A DNA stretch of 64,000 nucleotides from Salinicola lusitanus (GCF_003206045.1 NZ_PZJM01000013.1:111389-175388), one strand, 5' to 3'. Positions 1-12,080 are shown, counted from the first letter of the stretch. Notes: generated by a model not told the origin, from the sequence alone. Translations and numbers: made by a program.

Positions 1-37
1 CAGCGGGCGTTCTGCATTCTGGTGGCCGAGGATCGGG

Positions 38-1384
38 TCAGACGAACAGGCCCACGATCAGCGCCATGATCAGCCCGGTCAGACCGATGATCGTCTCCAT
101 CACCGTCCAGCTCTTGAGCGTCTGCGCCTCGGTCAGACCGAAGTAGCGGTTGACCAGCCAGAAACCGGAGTCGTTGACGTGGCTCAGTACCGTGGCGCCG
201 GAAGCGATCGCGATGACCAGCAGGCCGAGCACCGGGCCATCGAGATTCAGCGTGGTGATCACCGGGGCCATCAGGCCGGCGGCGGTGATCATCGCGACGG
301 TGGCCGAACCCTGGATCACCCGCACCGCGGTAGAGATCAAAAACGCCAGCAGAATTGGCGGCAGCGCGCTCTCGGCCATGATGTTGCCCATCACTTCACC
401 GACGCCAGAATCGATCAGCACCTGCTTGAATACGCCGCCCGCACCGGTGACCAGAATGATGATGCCGGCCGGTTCCAGGGCCTTGGTGGCGACCTCCATC
501 ACCTGTTCCCGTGTCATGCCGCGACGCGTTCCCAGCAGGGTGAAGGCGAGCAGGGTGGCCAGGGTCAGGGCCACGAACGGGTGGCCGAGGAAGGTCAGCG
601 CGGCCAGTATCGGGCTGTCCGCCGGCAGGATCACGCCGGAGACGGTATTGAGCACGATCAGCGCCAGCGGCAGCAGAATGATCGACAGGATCAGCTTGAA
701 GCTGGGCAGGCCGGCGGTATCGACATCGTTTTTCGGCAGCTCCATGTAATCCGGGATCTGGGCATCGATGCGCTTGGCGATCCAGCGCCCGAACAGCGGC
801 CCAGCAATGATCATGGCCGGCAGGCCGCAGATCGCCCCGAACAGGATCACGTAGCCGAGATCGGCTCCGATCAGCTTGGCCACCGCGATCGGGCCCGGTG
901 TCGGCGGAATGAACGAGTGCGTGACCGCGAGCCCAGCGAGGAGCGGAATGCCGTAGTAGAGCAGCGAGCGCCCGGTGCGGCGGGTGAGGGCATAGATCAA
1001 CGGCACCAGGATGATGAAGGCGACATCGAGGAACACCGGAATCGCGACAAGGAAACCGGTGACCCCCATCGCCCACTGCGAGCGGTTCTCGCCGAACTTG
1101 TCGAGCAGCGTGCTGGCCAGGCGATCGACCCCGCCGGAGACCTCCAGCATCTTGCCGAACATCGCGCCCAGGCCGACCACGGTGGCGACGAAGCCGAGCG
1201 TTCCGCCCATGCCTTTCTCGACCGTATCCAGCAGTTGGTCGACGTTCATGCCGGTGGCCAGTCCGACCAGACCACTGACGACGAGCAGCGCGACAAAGGC
1301 GTGCAGGCGCAGCTTCATGACCAGATAAAGCAGCACGATGATGCTGCCCAGCGCGGCGAGTATGAGAGAAGTTGGGCTATCCAT
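38..1384 (-). CDS. gntP: GntP-family gluconate permease
   Basis: Inner-membrane gluconate:H+ symporter of the GntP family, 448 residues, the family's usual length. The protein is hydrophobic throughout. It has the family-type segment IPVFLDVAFI in the first half and HVNDSGFWLVNRYFG near the C-terminus. An upstream GTG would add nine residues, but the ATG at 1384 has AAGGA about 11 bases before it and gives a family-like N-terminus, so I prefer it. It diverges from gluconokinase, and a GntR-type operator lies between them. Family and role are clear; the exact substrate (gluconate or another aldonate) is inferred from the neighbours. Confidence 0.93.
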   Translation of the reverse strand: MDSPTSLILAALGSIIVLLYLVMKLRLHAFVALLVVSGLVGLATGMNVDQLLDTVEKGMGGTLGFVATVVGLGAMFGKMLEVSGGVDRLASTLLDKFGENRSQWAMGVTGFLVAIPVFLDVAFIILVPLIYALTRRTGRSLLYYGIPLLAGLAVTHSFIPPTPGPIAVAKLIGADLGYVILFGAICGLPAMIIAGPLFGRWIAKRIDAQIPDYMELPKNDVDTAGLPSFKLILSIILLPLALIVLNTVSGVILPADSPILAALTFLGHPFVALTLATLLAFTLLGTRRGMTREQVMEVATKALEPAGIIILVTGAGGVFKQVLIDSGVGEVMGNIMAESALPPILLAFLISTAVRVIQGSATVAMITAAGLMAPVITTLNLDGPVLGLLVIAIASGATVLSHVNDSGFWLVNRYFGLTEAQTLKSWTVMETIIGLTGLIMALIVGLFV

Positions 1385-1479
1385 GTCGACGACATTCCTT
1401 GGTGAAAGCACGCGGCGTCGGAGGCCGGGTATACGCCAATGGTGGCGTTGTGCTTCGCGGTGGAGTTGGCGAAAATGGA

Positions 1480-1493
1480 TGTTACCGGTAACA
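1480..1493. promoter_or_regulatory. GntR operator between gntP and gntK
   Basis: The perfect 14-bp palindrome TGTTACCGGTAACA sits in the divergent gntP/gntK intergenic region. It matches the ATGTTA-N4-TAACAT type of site bound by the LacI-family repressor GntR in enteric bacteria. It probably represses both genes unless gluconate is present; that part is inference. Confidence 0.8.
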
Positions 1494-1608
1494 GATCGGT
1501 CCCAACAATGCGCCTAAAGGTGTAGAGACAACTTCTATCCAATCGGGATAGGCCATTGGCAGGCCGGCGAGCGCGCACGGCACCAATCACACCCGTACCA
1601 GTCACACA

Positions 1609-1621
1609 GGTATCGATTACC
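1609..1621. promoter_or_regulatory. Possible second, weaker GntR-like site upstream of gntK
   Basis: GGTATCGATTACC has GGTA/TACC arms resembling the inner part of the stronger site at 1480-1493. It lies about 55 bases before the gntK start. The centre is imperfect, so this is only a candidate. Confidence 0.3.
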
Positions 1622-1676
1622 GATATAGTCGCTACCTGCGTAGCAACCCCGCTGGTACCAATCGGAAGGCAACGTC

Positions 1677-2210
1677 ATGGACGCAAAGATGAATCGGCGC
1701 ATCGTCGTAATGGGCGTATCCAGCTGCGGCAAGACCGAAGTCGGGCAGCGGCTGGCAACCGCGCTGGGAGGGCGCTTCCTCGACGGAGACGACTACCATT
1801 CGCCGGAAAGCGTCGCCAAGATGTCGCATGGCGAACCCCTCAACGACGAGGATCGGGCCGGTTGGCTGCAGCGACTGGCGGCGTTTCTGGCCGAGGCCAG
1901 GACCAAGGACGAGACGCTGGTCATCGGCTGCTCTGCGCTCAAGAAGCGCTATCGCGATACGCTGCGCCAGGGCGATGAAGATCTGACCTTCGTGCATCTC
2001 GCCGGAAGCCGCGAGCTGCTGCTGCAGCGCATCCAGTCGCGCCGCGATCACTTCTTCAAGGGCGAGGCGATGCTGGACAGCCAATTGGCGACCCTCGAGG
2101 CGCCCGGCGAGGACGAGGCGGTCACCGTCGATATCGCCGGCACGATCGAGCAGGTGGTCAACGAGGCGGTGCTGAAACTCGAGAAGCGATCGCTTGCCGG
2201 CGGGCGCTGA
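1677..2210 (+). CDS. gntK: Gluconokinase
   Basis: Cytoplasmic kinase of 177 residues that phosphorylates D-gluconate with ATP to 6-phosphogluconate, feeding the Entner-Doudoroff or pentose phosphate route. The P-loop GVSSCGKT is at residues 13-20. The gluconate-binding stretch DGDDYHSPESVAKM and the following GEPLNDEDRAGWL are typical of the GntK/IdnK family. GGAAGG lies seven bases before the ATG at 1677, favouring it over the ATG four codons later. It diverges from gntP and converges on gntR; repression by GntR is inferred. Confidence 0.95.
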   Translation: MDAKMNRRIVVMGVSSCGKTEVGQRLATALGGRFLDGDDYHSPESVAKMSHGEPLNDEDRAGWLQRLAAFLAEARTKDETLVIGCSALKKRYRDTLRQGDEDLTFVHLAGSRELLLQRIQSRRDHFFKGEAMLDSQLATLEAPGEDEAVTVDIAGTIEQVVNEAVLKLEKRSLAGGR

Positions 2211-2257
2211 GAGACCCGCCCTTGCCTAGCAGGGAATCATCGCCATCGGGGTGCCGG

Positions 2258-3265
2258 TCATAGGCTCCCGCCAACGCGTACCTCGAATCCCAGGTTTTCG
2301 CTGGTCGGTTGTCGCGGGGCGCCCTGAAGGCGCGCCAGCAGGCGCACGGCGATGATATCCCCGATGCGCCGCCGCGGTGTCACCACCGTCGCCAGCGGCG
2401 GGGCGGTCGCCTCCACGATGTCGAGCCCATTGAAGCCGGCCAGGGCGAGGGCGTCGGGCACCGCCAGGCGCCGGCGCTGGCACTCGAACAGCGCGCCGGC
2501 GGCCAGGTCGTCGTTGCAGCAGAACACCGCCTCCAGCGCTGGCCAGCGCTCCAGCATCGACCCCAGCATCTCGCCGCCGAGGCGATAGCTCGACGGCTGC
2601 GGCGTGGTCAGGCAGGACTCGGTGGAGAGACCGGCGGCGCGCAGCGCCGCCTCCCAGCCTGCCATGCGCAGCTGGGCGCGGTGATCCATGCGCGCACCGA
2701 GAAAGCCGACCCGGCGGTAGCCGTGGGCGAGAAAGGTCTCCGTCAGCGCCCGGCCGGCGGCGGTCTGATCGAGCCCGACATTGATGTCTAGCGGGGTCGG
2801 GGTCAGCTCCAGCGTCTCCACCACCGGCACCCCGGCCCGTCGCAGCAGCCGCTCGGCATGCTCCGTATGGCGGGTCCCCGACAGTACCAGGCCATCCACT
2901 CCATAGCCCAGATAGGTGTCGATCAGACGCTCCTCCTCGAGTATCGAGTAGCCGGTATGGCCGATCAGCAGCTGATAGCCGGCGGCGCGCAGACCCTCCT
3001 CGATGCCGCGCTGGATATCCGAGAACACCGCGTTGGAGAGTGACGGGATCAGCAGCGCGACACTGTGACTACGGCCGCTGGCCAGCGCCCCGGCGGCGTG
3101 ATTGGGGATATAGCCGAGCTCGGCGATCGCTGCCTCGATACGCTGGCGCAGCGGTAGCGAGACCCGCTGCGGCTCGCGCAGGGCGCGCGAGACGGTGATC
3201 TTGGTGACCCCGACCCGATCGGCGATATCCTGAAGCGTGACGCGTCCCGAAGCGCGGCGCGGCAT
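2258..3265 (-). CDS. gntR: LacI-family gluconate repressor GntR
   Basis: LacI-type repressor of 335 residues. The N-terminal helix-turn-helix reads VTLQDIADRVGVTKITVSRA (residues 9-28), followed by the hinge and a periplasmic-binding-protein-like effector domain from about residue 60. Its position beside gntK and gntP, and GntR-type palindromes in both promoter regions, identify it as the gluconate regulator. A related site lies before its own start, suggesting autoregulation. Confidence 0.88.
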   Translation of the reverse strand: MPRRASGRVTLQDIADRVGVTKITVSRALREPQRVSLPLRQRIEAAIAELGYIPNHAAGALASGRSHSVALLIPSLSNAVFSDIQRGIEEGLRAAGYQLLIGHTGYSILEEERLIDTYLGYGVDGLVLSGTRHTEHAERLLRRAGVPVVETLELTPTPLDINVGLDQTAAGRALTETFLAHGYRRVGFLGARMDHRAQLRMAGWEAALRAAGLSTESCLTTPQPSSYRLGGEMLGSMLERWPALEAVFCCNDDLAAGALFECQRRRLAVPDALALAGFNGLDIVEATAPPLATVVTPRRRIGDIIAVRLLARLQGAPRQPTSENLGFEVRVGGSL

Positions 3266-3349
3266 GACGATCTCCCCAGCGCGGCAGCGGCGCCCGACGC
3301 TGGCGATCGATAGGGATATCGCGCCCGAGGCGGGTCCGATGAAGATGAT

Positions 3350-3363
3350 GGTTAGCGGTAACT
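3350..3363. promoter_or_regulatory. GntR-like operator upstream of gntR
   Basis: GGTTAGCGGTAACT has GTTA/TAAC arms and resembles the perfect site TGTTACCGGTAACA between gntP and gntK. It lies about 85 bases before the gntR start, so autorepression is likely. It is imperfect, and the call rests on its resemblance to the other site. Confidence 0.55.
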
Positions 3364-3452
3364 TTCGAGCAGACTAGCACGCTGCCCTGGCGCTGGCTGT
3401 GCGGCCATGGTTGTAGCCGATCGGATTGCCGGAGGTGGAGTAGAGCCCGTGC

Positions 3453-4472
3453 TCAAGGGGCGCTATCGCCGATCAGCAGCTCGGTATCCAGGGTGCGCGA
3501 GCGACGCGGTTCGAGATCGAGCAGCATGGCCGCCGCCAGCCGGCCCTTGGCGGTGTTGTCCTGGTGTACCGTGGTCAGTCGCGGGCGCCGCCGCTGACCT
3601 TCGGCGATGCCGTCGAAGCCGGTGATGCGCAGATCCTCCGGCACCCGCAGCCCGCGTCGCTCGGCCAGGTCGATGGCGGTCAGGGCGATACGATCGGAGA
3701 GACAGATGAGCAGGTCCGGGCGTGTTGCCGCGGGCTGGTCGAGCAGCGCGGCGACCACCGGCACGCAGCCTTCGTAGGTATTCTGGTCGACGTTCCACAG
3801 CGCCACGCTGTCGGGATCGATGGCGGCCTCCGTCAGCGCCTTGAAGATCCCGTCGAGACGCCGCCGGGTGACGGTGAGATCGGCCGACAGTAGCGCTTCC
3901 AGGCCGATCTGGCCCACGTGGTACTGGGTCAGGCGCAGCCCGACGATGGCGACTCGCTGCGGCGGATGGCGCAGGGCGTGGCGAGCCAGTGCGAGGCTGG
4001 CCGGGTAGTTGTCGACATGCACCGCCGGGATACCCGGCAGATCGATGTCGATGGCCACCGCGGGGCGATCCGCGATCAGGTCGAGGATGCGCGAGGAGGC
4101 GCCGTGCAGGCCGTAGACAATGACACCGTCGGCCATGTCGACACCGCCGCCGCTCTGCTCCAGGCGTCCCGGCAGCAGCATCAGCGAGTGGCCGTGCTGA
4201 TCCAGCTGTGCGGCGACACCGGCGATCAGCTCGCTGGCGACGCTGTCGCTCAGACTGTAGAAGAGGTTTTCCGCCAGCAGCATGGCGATGATGCCGGAAC
4301 GGCCGGTGCGCAGCATGCGCCCGCGGGAGTCGGGGCCGTGGTAGCCGAGCGCCGCCGCGGCGGCGAGAATCTCCTCGCGGCGGGCCTGGGAGAGCTGGTC
4401 GGGACGGTTGAAGGCGTTGGAGACGGTGGCGGCGGAGACGCCAAGACGTGCAGCCACCGTCTTCAGCGTCAT
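3453..4472 (-). CDS. LacI-family repressor of the alpha-glucoside operon (AglR-like)
   Basis: Repressor of 339 residues starting MTLKTVAARLGVSAATVSNA, a canonical LacI helix-turn-helix, followed by a sugar-binding effector domain. The reading frame is open for over 100 codons further upstream, but that part has no domain and overlaps the alpha-glucosidase. I therefore start at the ATG just before the helix-turn-helix; a GTG six codons earlier is possible. It is the last gene downstream of the ABC transporter and alpha-glucosidase. It is the obvious candidate to bind the paired palindromes at 12056-12069 and 12238-12251. The effector is unknown; an alpha-glucoside is inferred. Confidence 0.85.
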   Translation of the reverse strand: MTLKTVAARLGVSAATVSNAFNRPDQLSQARREEILAAAAALGYHGPDSRGRMLRTGRSGIIAMLLAENLFYSLSDSVASELIAGVAAQLDQHGHSLMLLPGRLEQSGGGVDMADGVIVYGLHGASSRILDLIADRPAVAIDIDLPGIPAVHVDNYPASLALARHALRHPPQRVAIVGLRLTQYHVGQIGLEALLSADLTVTRRRLDGIFKALTEAAIDPDSVALWNVDQNTYEGCVPVVAALLDQPAATRPDLLICLSDRIALTAIDLAERRGLRVPEDLRITGFDGIAEGQRRRPRLTTVHQDNTAKGRLAAAMLLDLEPRRSRTLDTELLIGDSAP

Positions 4473-4633
4473 GCGCTTGGTCGGGCTCACGGTCGCACGC
4501 GGGGGATGGGATGCCGCGTCGCGCGCTGCTGGCGCCGTGCACGGATGGCCGTGGCCGGAAGCATAGGTGAGTCTCCTCGTCGGGAATCGGATGGCGGCCA
4601 GGACGCCGGCCGCCATCCCGCCTTGGGCTTTGC

Positions 4634-6247
4634 CTAGGTGGCGCTCAGCCATACCGCCGCATTGCCGGCCAGCGTCGCCTCGCTCACCGCATCGGGCTGG
4701 CTCTGGGCGAGCAGCGGGGCCGCCGGCAGGGCGATCGGCGTATCGCCCAGGTTGAGCACCACCCGAACGTCGCCGTTGGTCAGCACCAGTACATCCTCGC
4801 GCGGGCTCGGTGCCCACGCCAGTTCGCCCTGGCCAAGGTTATGGTCGCGGCGCAGTTTGAGCAACTGCTGATAGAGCGTAAGCGTCGAATCCGGCTGATC
4901 GAGCTGACGGTCGACGGCGTAGTCGACGTAGTTGTCCGGCTGTGGCAGCCAGCGCTCGCCGCTGTCGTTGAAGCCGAAGGCCGGGGCGTCGGCCCGCCAA
5001 GGCAACGGCACCCGACAGCCGTCGCGGCCGCCATCCTCACCGCCGGGGCGGAAGAAGCCCGGGTCCTGGCGGTAGCGGTCGGGCATGCTGGTGTGATCCG
5101 GCAGACCCAGCTCCTCGCCCTGGTAGAGGTAGGCGGAGCCGGGCAGCGCCAGGGTCAGCATGATGATCGCCCGCGCCCGGCGCAGGCCTAGCGCCTCGTC
5201 GGGCTGCTCGTCACCGATGCCGATCTTCTGCGGCCGCACGCCGGGATTCGACAGCCCCAGGCGCGAGGCATGGCGCACGCCGTCGTGGTTGGACATCACC
5301 CAGGTGGTGGTGGCGCCGACCGCGCCGGTGACGGCGAGCGAGCGGTCGATGACGGTGCGCAGCGCCGCGGCATCCCATTGGGCGATCAGGTAATCGAAGT
5401 TGAACGCCTGCTGCATCTCGTCGGGGCGAATGTAGCGCGCCACCCGCTCCGGCTTGAGCCAGGCCTCGGCGACCATCATGCGGTCGTCGCCATACTCCGC
5501 CAGGATTCGGTGCCAGCGGCGATAGATGTCGTGCACGCCATCCTGATCCCACATCGGGCCACGGTTGCCGCCCTCGACCATCACTTGTTCGCCGTCCCAG
5601 TCCGGCAGGCCCGGCTGCTTGATCATGCCGTGGGCCACGTCGACGCGGAAGCCGTCGACCCCGCGGGCGAGCCAGAAGCGCAGCACGCGCTCGAACTCGT
5701 CGCCCACCTCGGGGTTCTGCCAGTCGAAATCGGGCTGGGTGCTGTCGAACATGTGCAGATACCACTGGCCGTCTTCGACCCGGGTCCAGGCCGCGCCACC
5801 GAAGATGCTCTGCCAGTTGTTGGGCGGCAGTTCGCCCTGCTCGCCATGCCCGTCGCGAAAGATGTAGCGCGCCCGTGCCGGGCTGCCCGGCGGGTTGGCC
5901 AGCGCCTCCTGGAACCAGACGTGTTCGCTGGAGCTGTGATTGGGCACCAGGTCGACGATCACTCGCATGCCGCGGTCGTGGGCACCGGCCAGCAGGCGGT
6001 CGAAATCGTCGAGGGTGCCGAACAGCGGGTCGACGTCGCAGTAGTCGGCGACGTCGTAGCCGGCATCGGCCTGGGGCGAGCGGTAGAACGGCGATAGCCA
6101 CAGCGCATCGATCCCCAGGGCGGCGAGATAGTCGAGGCGTGCGGTGACACCGGCGAGATCGCCCATGCCGTCGCCGTTGGCGTCCATGAAACTGCGCGGA
6201 TAGATCTGATAGATGACGGCGTCGCGCCACCACTGCTGCTGGGTCAT
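4634..6247 (-). CDS. aglA: GH13 alpha-glucosidase
   Basis: Cytoplasmic glycoside hydrolase family 13 enzyme of 537 residues that would release glucose from imported alpha-glucosides such as maltose, trehalose or sucrose. All four GH13 regions are visible: DLVPNH (99-104), GFRVDVAH with nucleophile Asp203, VAEAW with acid/base Glu261, and SNHD with Asp322. There is no signal peptide, so it acts on imported sugar. It lies 51 bases after the second binding protein of the ABC operon. The exact linkage specificity cannot be read from the sequence. Confidence 0.92.
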   Translation of the reverse strand: MTQQQWWRDAVIYQIYPRSFMDANGDGMGDLAGVTARLDYLAALGIDALWLSPFYRSPQADAGYDVADYCDVDPLFGTLDDFDRLLAGAHDRGMRVIVDLVPNHSSSEHVWFQEALANPPGSPARARYIFRDGHGEQGELPPNNWQSIFGGAAWTRVEDGQWYLHMFDSTQPDFDWQNPEVGDEFERVLRFWLARGVDGFRVDVAHGMIKQPGLPDWDGEQVMVEGGNRGPMWDQDGVHDIYRRWHRILAEYGDDRMMVAEAWLKPERVARYIRPDEMQQAFNFDYLIAQWDAAALRTVIDRSLAVTGAVGATTTWVMSNHDGVRHASRLGLSNPGVRPQKIGIGDEQPDEALGLRRARAIIMLTLALPGSAYLYQGEELGLPDHTSMPDRYRQDPGFFRPGGEDGGRDGCRVPLPWRADAPAFGFNDSGERWLPQPDNYVDYAVDRQLDQPDSTLTLYQQLLKLRRDHNLGQGELAWAPSPREDVLVLTNGDVRVVLNLGDTPIALPAAPLLAQSQPDAVSEATLAGNAAVWLSAT

Positions 6248-6298
6248 GCGGAACTCCTCGTCACAAGGCGAATCAGGGGCTCGGGGCCGGCGTGGCGA

Positions 6299-8748
<2,450 letters not shown>

Positions 8749-8804
8749 AGTTTCTCCTACCCGAGAACGGGGAAATCAGTAGTGGCGGAAAGCCTCAGAG
8801 GCGT

Positions 8805-9647
8805 TCAGCCCTTGACGGCACCGGCGGTGAGCCCGGAAACGATACGCCGCTGGAAGATCACCACCAGCACCACCAGCGGCACGGTGACGATCACCGAGGC
8901 GGCCATGATCGGCCCCCACGGCAGCTCGTACTGGCTGCCGCCGGAGATCAGCGCGATCGCCACCGGTACCGTGCGCTGCGAGTCGGTCAGGGTGAAGGTC
9001 AGTGCGAACAGGAACTCGTTCCACGCCGCGATGAAGGCCAGCAGACCGGTGGTGGCCATTGCCGGCCACAACAGCGGCATGAACACCTTGGTCAGGGTTA
9101 CCCAGGGGGAGGCGCCATCGACGATCGCCGCCTCCTCCAGTTCATCGGGGAGCTGGCGCATGAAGGTGGTCAGGATCCACACCGTGAACGGCAGGGTGAA
9201 GATGGTGTAGCTGAGGATCAGCCCGCCGGGGGAGTTGTAGAGATCGAGCGTACGGATCACCTCGAACAGCCCCGAGAGCACCGCCACCTGGGGGAACATC
9301 GACACCCCCAGCACGATCATCATCACCGTGGTACGCCCGCGAAAGCGCACCCGGCCCAGCGCCCAGGCCGCGGTCAGGCCCAGCAGCAGGGCGATGAGCA
9401 CCACGCTGAGGGCAACGATCACCGAATTGCGGATCGCGGCCAGGAAGGTCGGCTGCGACAGCACCGTGACATAGTTGGAGAAGTCCAGACTATCGACCCA
9501 GTAGCTCACCTCGAACAGCTGGCTCGACGGCTTCAGCGAGGTCACGATGGCGTAGTAGAAGGGGAAGATGGCGTAGAGCACCAGTACCCCTACCAGCAGC
9601 CAGAAGCCGATAGTCAGCGCGATGCTCTTCAGTCTGCGTAGCGTCAT
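8805..9647 (-). CDS. Sugar ABC permease, MalG-like
   Basis: Inner-membrane permease of 280 residues with about six membrane segments. The cytoplasmic EAA loop (ELEEAAIVDGASPWVTLTKV), where the ATPase docks, is clear. Its ATG overlaps the stop of the MalF-like gene by four bases (ATGA), showing tight coupling. Together with the MalF-like subunit it forms the channel of a CUT1-family importer. Confidence 0.94.
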   Translation of the reverse strand: MTLRRLKSIALTIGFWLLVGVLVLYAIFPFYYAIVTSLKPSSQLFEVSYWVDSLDFSNYVTVLSQPTFLAAIRNSVIVALSVVLIALLLGLTAAWALGRVRFRGRTTVMMIVLGVSMFPQVAVLSGLFEVIRTLDLYNSPGGLILSYTIFTLPFTVWILTTFMRQLPDELEEAAIVDGASPWVTLTKVFMPLLWPAMATTGLLAFIAAWNEFLFALTFTLTDSQRTVPVAIALISGGSQYELPWGPIMAASVIVTVPLVVLVVIFQRRIVSGLTAGAVKG

Positions 9648-10651
9648 GACCCACCTCCCAGCTGGCGGCGTCCGAGATAGAGATAGACCACCGTGACCAG
9701 CGCGATGATCATGAACAACAGCGTCGAGGCGGCACTGCCGTAGCCCACGTCCTGGAACTCCACCAGCTGTTGGCGGGCGTAGATCGACATCGTCATGGTC
9801 GAGGCGGCGTTGGAGGTCAGCACGTAGATGACGTCGAACACGCGCAGCGCATCCAGGGCGCGGAAGATCACCGCCACCAGCAGGGCCGGGGTGATCAGCG
9901 GCAGGGTGACGCGAAAGAACACCCGCACCGGATGGATGCCGTCGACCTTGGCCGCTTCATAGCAGTCCGAGGGCAGCATCTGCAGCGCCGCCAGCACTAG
10001 TAGAGCCACGAAGGGGGTCGCCTTCCACACGTCGACCATGATCACCGCCCACATCGACAGACTGGCGTCGGCGGTCCAGGACCGCGGTGCGTCGATCAGC
10101 CCCAGAGTCATCAGCAGATGATTGATGATCCCGAACTGGTCGTTGAGCATCCATGCCCAGATCTTGGCCGAGACCACGGTGGGGATCGCCCACGGGATCA
10201 GCATCGCCGCGCGCACCAGGGTGCGGCCACGGAAGTGGGCGTTGAGCACCAGCGCCACGATCACCCCCAGCACCGCCTCCAGCGACACCGAGACCAGCGC
10301 GAAGTAGAGCGTGTTCCACACCGACTGCCACCACAGCGGGTCGGCGAGAATGCCGTACCAGCCGTTGTCATGGACCAGGTAGTTCTCGAGCCCGATGAAG
10401 TTGGCGCCCTCGAGGCTCGACAGGCTGGCGTCGGTGACGCTGAACCAGAAGGTGCGCGCCAGCGGCCAGCCGGCGACCAGCGCCAGGCCGATCAGCATCG
10501 GGGTCAGGAACAGCCAGGCCGCGCGTACCCGGCGCCGGCGTACCCGGGTGCCGCGTTCGCGGCGCGGCCGTGCCGGCTGCGTGGCGTCCACCGCGCCGCC
10601 CGGATTCTGGGCAGCCGATGTCTGCGCCAGCGTGGGTTGCCGAGTTGCCAT
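9644..10651 (-). CDS. Sugar ABC permease, MalF-like
   Basis: Inner-membrane permease of 335 residues. A hydrophilic, arginine-rich N-terminal extension of about 45 residues precedes the first membrane segment (AAWLFLTPMLIGLALVAGWP). The EAA loop is YEAAKVDGIHPVRVFFRVTL. It follows the first binding-protein gene by 18 bases and overlaps the MalG-like gene by four. It is the partner channel subunit of the alpha-glucoside importer. Confidence 0.93.
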   Translation of the reverse strand: MATRQPTLAQTSAAQNPGGAVDATQPARPRRERGTRVRRRRVRAAWLFLTPMLIGLALVAGWPLARTFWFSVTDASLSSLEGANFIGLENYLVHDNGWYGILADPLWWQSVWNTLYFALVSVSLEAVLGVIVALVLNAHFRGRTLVRAAMLIPWAIPTVVSAKIWAWMLNDQFGIINHLLMTLGLIDAPRSWTADASLSMWAVIMVDVWKATPFVALLVLAALQMLPSDCYEAAKVDGIHPVRVFFRVTLPLITPALLVAVIFRALDALRVFDVIYVLTSNAASTMTMSIYARQQLVEFQDVGYGSAASTLLFMIIALVTVVYLYLGRRQLGGGS

Positions 10652-10669
10652 GGATTGCCTCCCGGCCGC

Positions 10670-11935
10670 TTACCAGCGGCGCCGCTTGATGCGCTCGAGT
10701 TCGCTCTGCAGTGATGCCAGACCCTGGGCCGCGCCGACCTTGCCGGAGAGCACTTCATGCACGGTGTTGAAGAAGGCGTTGGAGACCCGTGGATACTTGT
10801 CGCCGGTCACCGCCGCGGGGCGTGGAATCGCCGAGGTGAAGGTGGTGTAGAGGGTGCCGAAGAAGGGCACCGCGGCGAGCACCTCCTTGTCCTTGTAGAG
10901 CGCCGGCAGGGTCGGGTTGTAGGAGCCTTCGATGGCGCGGCGCTTCTGCTCTGCGGGCGAGGTCAGAAAGGCGACCAGATCGGCGGCCATCTGCGGGTGC
11001 TCGCTATAGCGCGAGACTGCCAGGTTCCAGCCGCCGAGCACGGCCGCGCTGTGGCCGTCGGCGCCACCGGCGGGCAGCGCCACCACGCCGACCTTGTCAC
11101 GGATATCGCTCTGCTCGGACTGCACCAGATCCCAGGCGTAGGGCCAGTTGCGCATGAACAGCGCATTGCCCGACTGGAACACCCCGCGGGACTCCTCCTC
11201 GGTGTAGTTGAGTACTCCCTTGGGCGAGATATCGCCGATCCAGCTCGCCGCCAGGGTCAGCGCCTTGACCGCCTGCGGATTGTCGACGGTGATGTCGCCG
11301 GCATCGTCGACGATGGTGCCGCCACCGGGATAGCTGGCGATCCACTCCAGGGCGTCCACCGTCAGCCCCTCGTAGGCGCGCCCCTGGAACACGAAGCCCC
11401 AGAAATCCTTGTGCCCGGCCTGGCGCTCGCCGGCCTGGACGGTGCGTGCCTCCTCGGTCAGCTGTTCCCAGGTGGTGGGCACCGCCAGACCGTACTTATC
11501 CAGCAGATCCTTGCGGTAGTAGAGCACCCCGGCATCGGTGAACCACGGCATCGCCACCAGCCGGCCATCGACGGTGTTGTTGTCGACGATGGCGTCGAAG
11601 AAGTCGTCAGTGGTGCCCTTGGGCAGGTACTCGTTGAGGTCGACCAGATGCGGCGCGAGCATGCCCGGCCACACCACGTCGATCTGGAACACGTCGATGT
11701 CACCGGAGCGCGCGTTGAGAATCTGCTGATAGAGCGACAGCCGCTCGGTGGCCGAGTTGGGGGTCGAGACCACCTCGACGCTGTGGCCGCTCTGGGCTTC
11801 CCAGCGCGCGACGCCCTCCTTGCAAAGCGTGAGCTCGGCGCCGACCGCGCCGCAGGAGATGGTGAGATCGGCGGCCTGGACCTGGCCCGCGACGGTCAGT
11901 GTGGTCGCCAGCATTAGCAGAGAACGTGTTTTCAT
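10670..11935 (-). CDS. Sugar ABC substrate-binding protein (first copy, ThuE/AglE-like)
   Basis: Periplasmic binding protein of 421 residues, the first gene of the importer operon. The signal peptide is residues 1-21 with probable cleavage after VQA. The mature protein is a family-1 sugar-binding protein resembling trehalose/maltose/sucrose binders. The promoter region ahead of it carries a LacI-type palindrome that is repeated before the divergent porin gene. A close paralogue is the fifth gene of the same operon. Confidence 0.93.
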   Translation of the reverse strand: MKTRSLLMLATTLTVAGQVQAADLTISCGAVGAELTLCKEGVARWEAQSGHSVEVVSTPNSATERLSLYQQILNARSGDIDVFQIDVVWPGMLAPHLVDLNEYLPKGTTDDFFDAIVDNNTVDGRLVAMPWFTDAGVLYYRKDLLDKYGLAVPTTWEQLTEEARTVQAGERQAGHKDFWGFVFQGRAYEGLTVDALEWIASYPGGGTIVDDAGDITVDNPQAVKALTLAASWIGDISPKGVLNYTEEESRGVFQSGNALFMRNWPYAWDLVQSEQSDIRDKVGVVALPAGGADGHSAAVLGGWNLAVSRYSEHPQMAADLVAFLTSPAEQKRRAIEGSYNPTLPALYKDKEVLAAVPFFGTLYTTFTSAIPRPAAVTGDKYPRVSNAFFNTVHEVLSGKVGAAQGLASLQSELERIKRRRW

Positions 11936-12055
11936 CCTGGGCTCCTGGGGAGTGCCGGTTGTTGTTGTGGGCGATCTCGTCGGTGGTCATCGCCGTGCGC
12001 CCGAGGGTCGCGGTTGGATGCGGCTCGCCTTGGTCTGCGGCAATCCAGACGCGAT

Positions 12056-12069
12056 CTTAATCGTTTAAG
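12056..12069. promoter_or_regulatory. LacI-type operator before the ABC operon
   Basis: CTTAATCGTTTAAG is a 14-bp palindrome with one mismatched pair and differs by one base from the perfect site at 12238-12251. It lies 11 bases downstream of a proposed -10 box for the ABC operon, a position where a bound repressor would block transcription. The LacI-family gene at the end of the operon is the likely ligand. Confidence 0.72.
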
Positions 12070-12080
12070 TTCTCGGCCAA

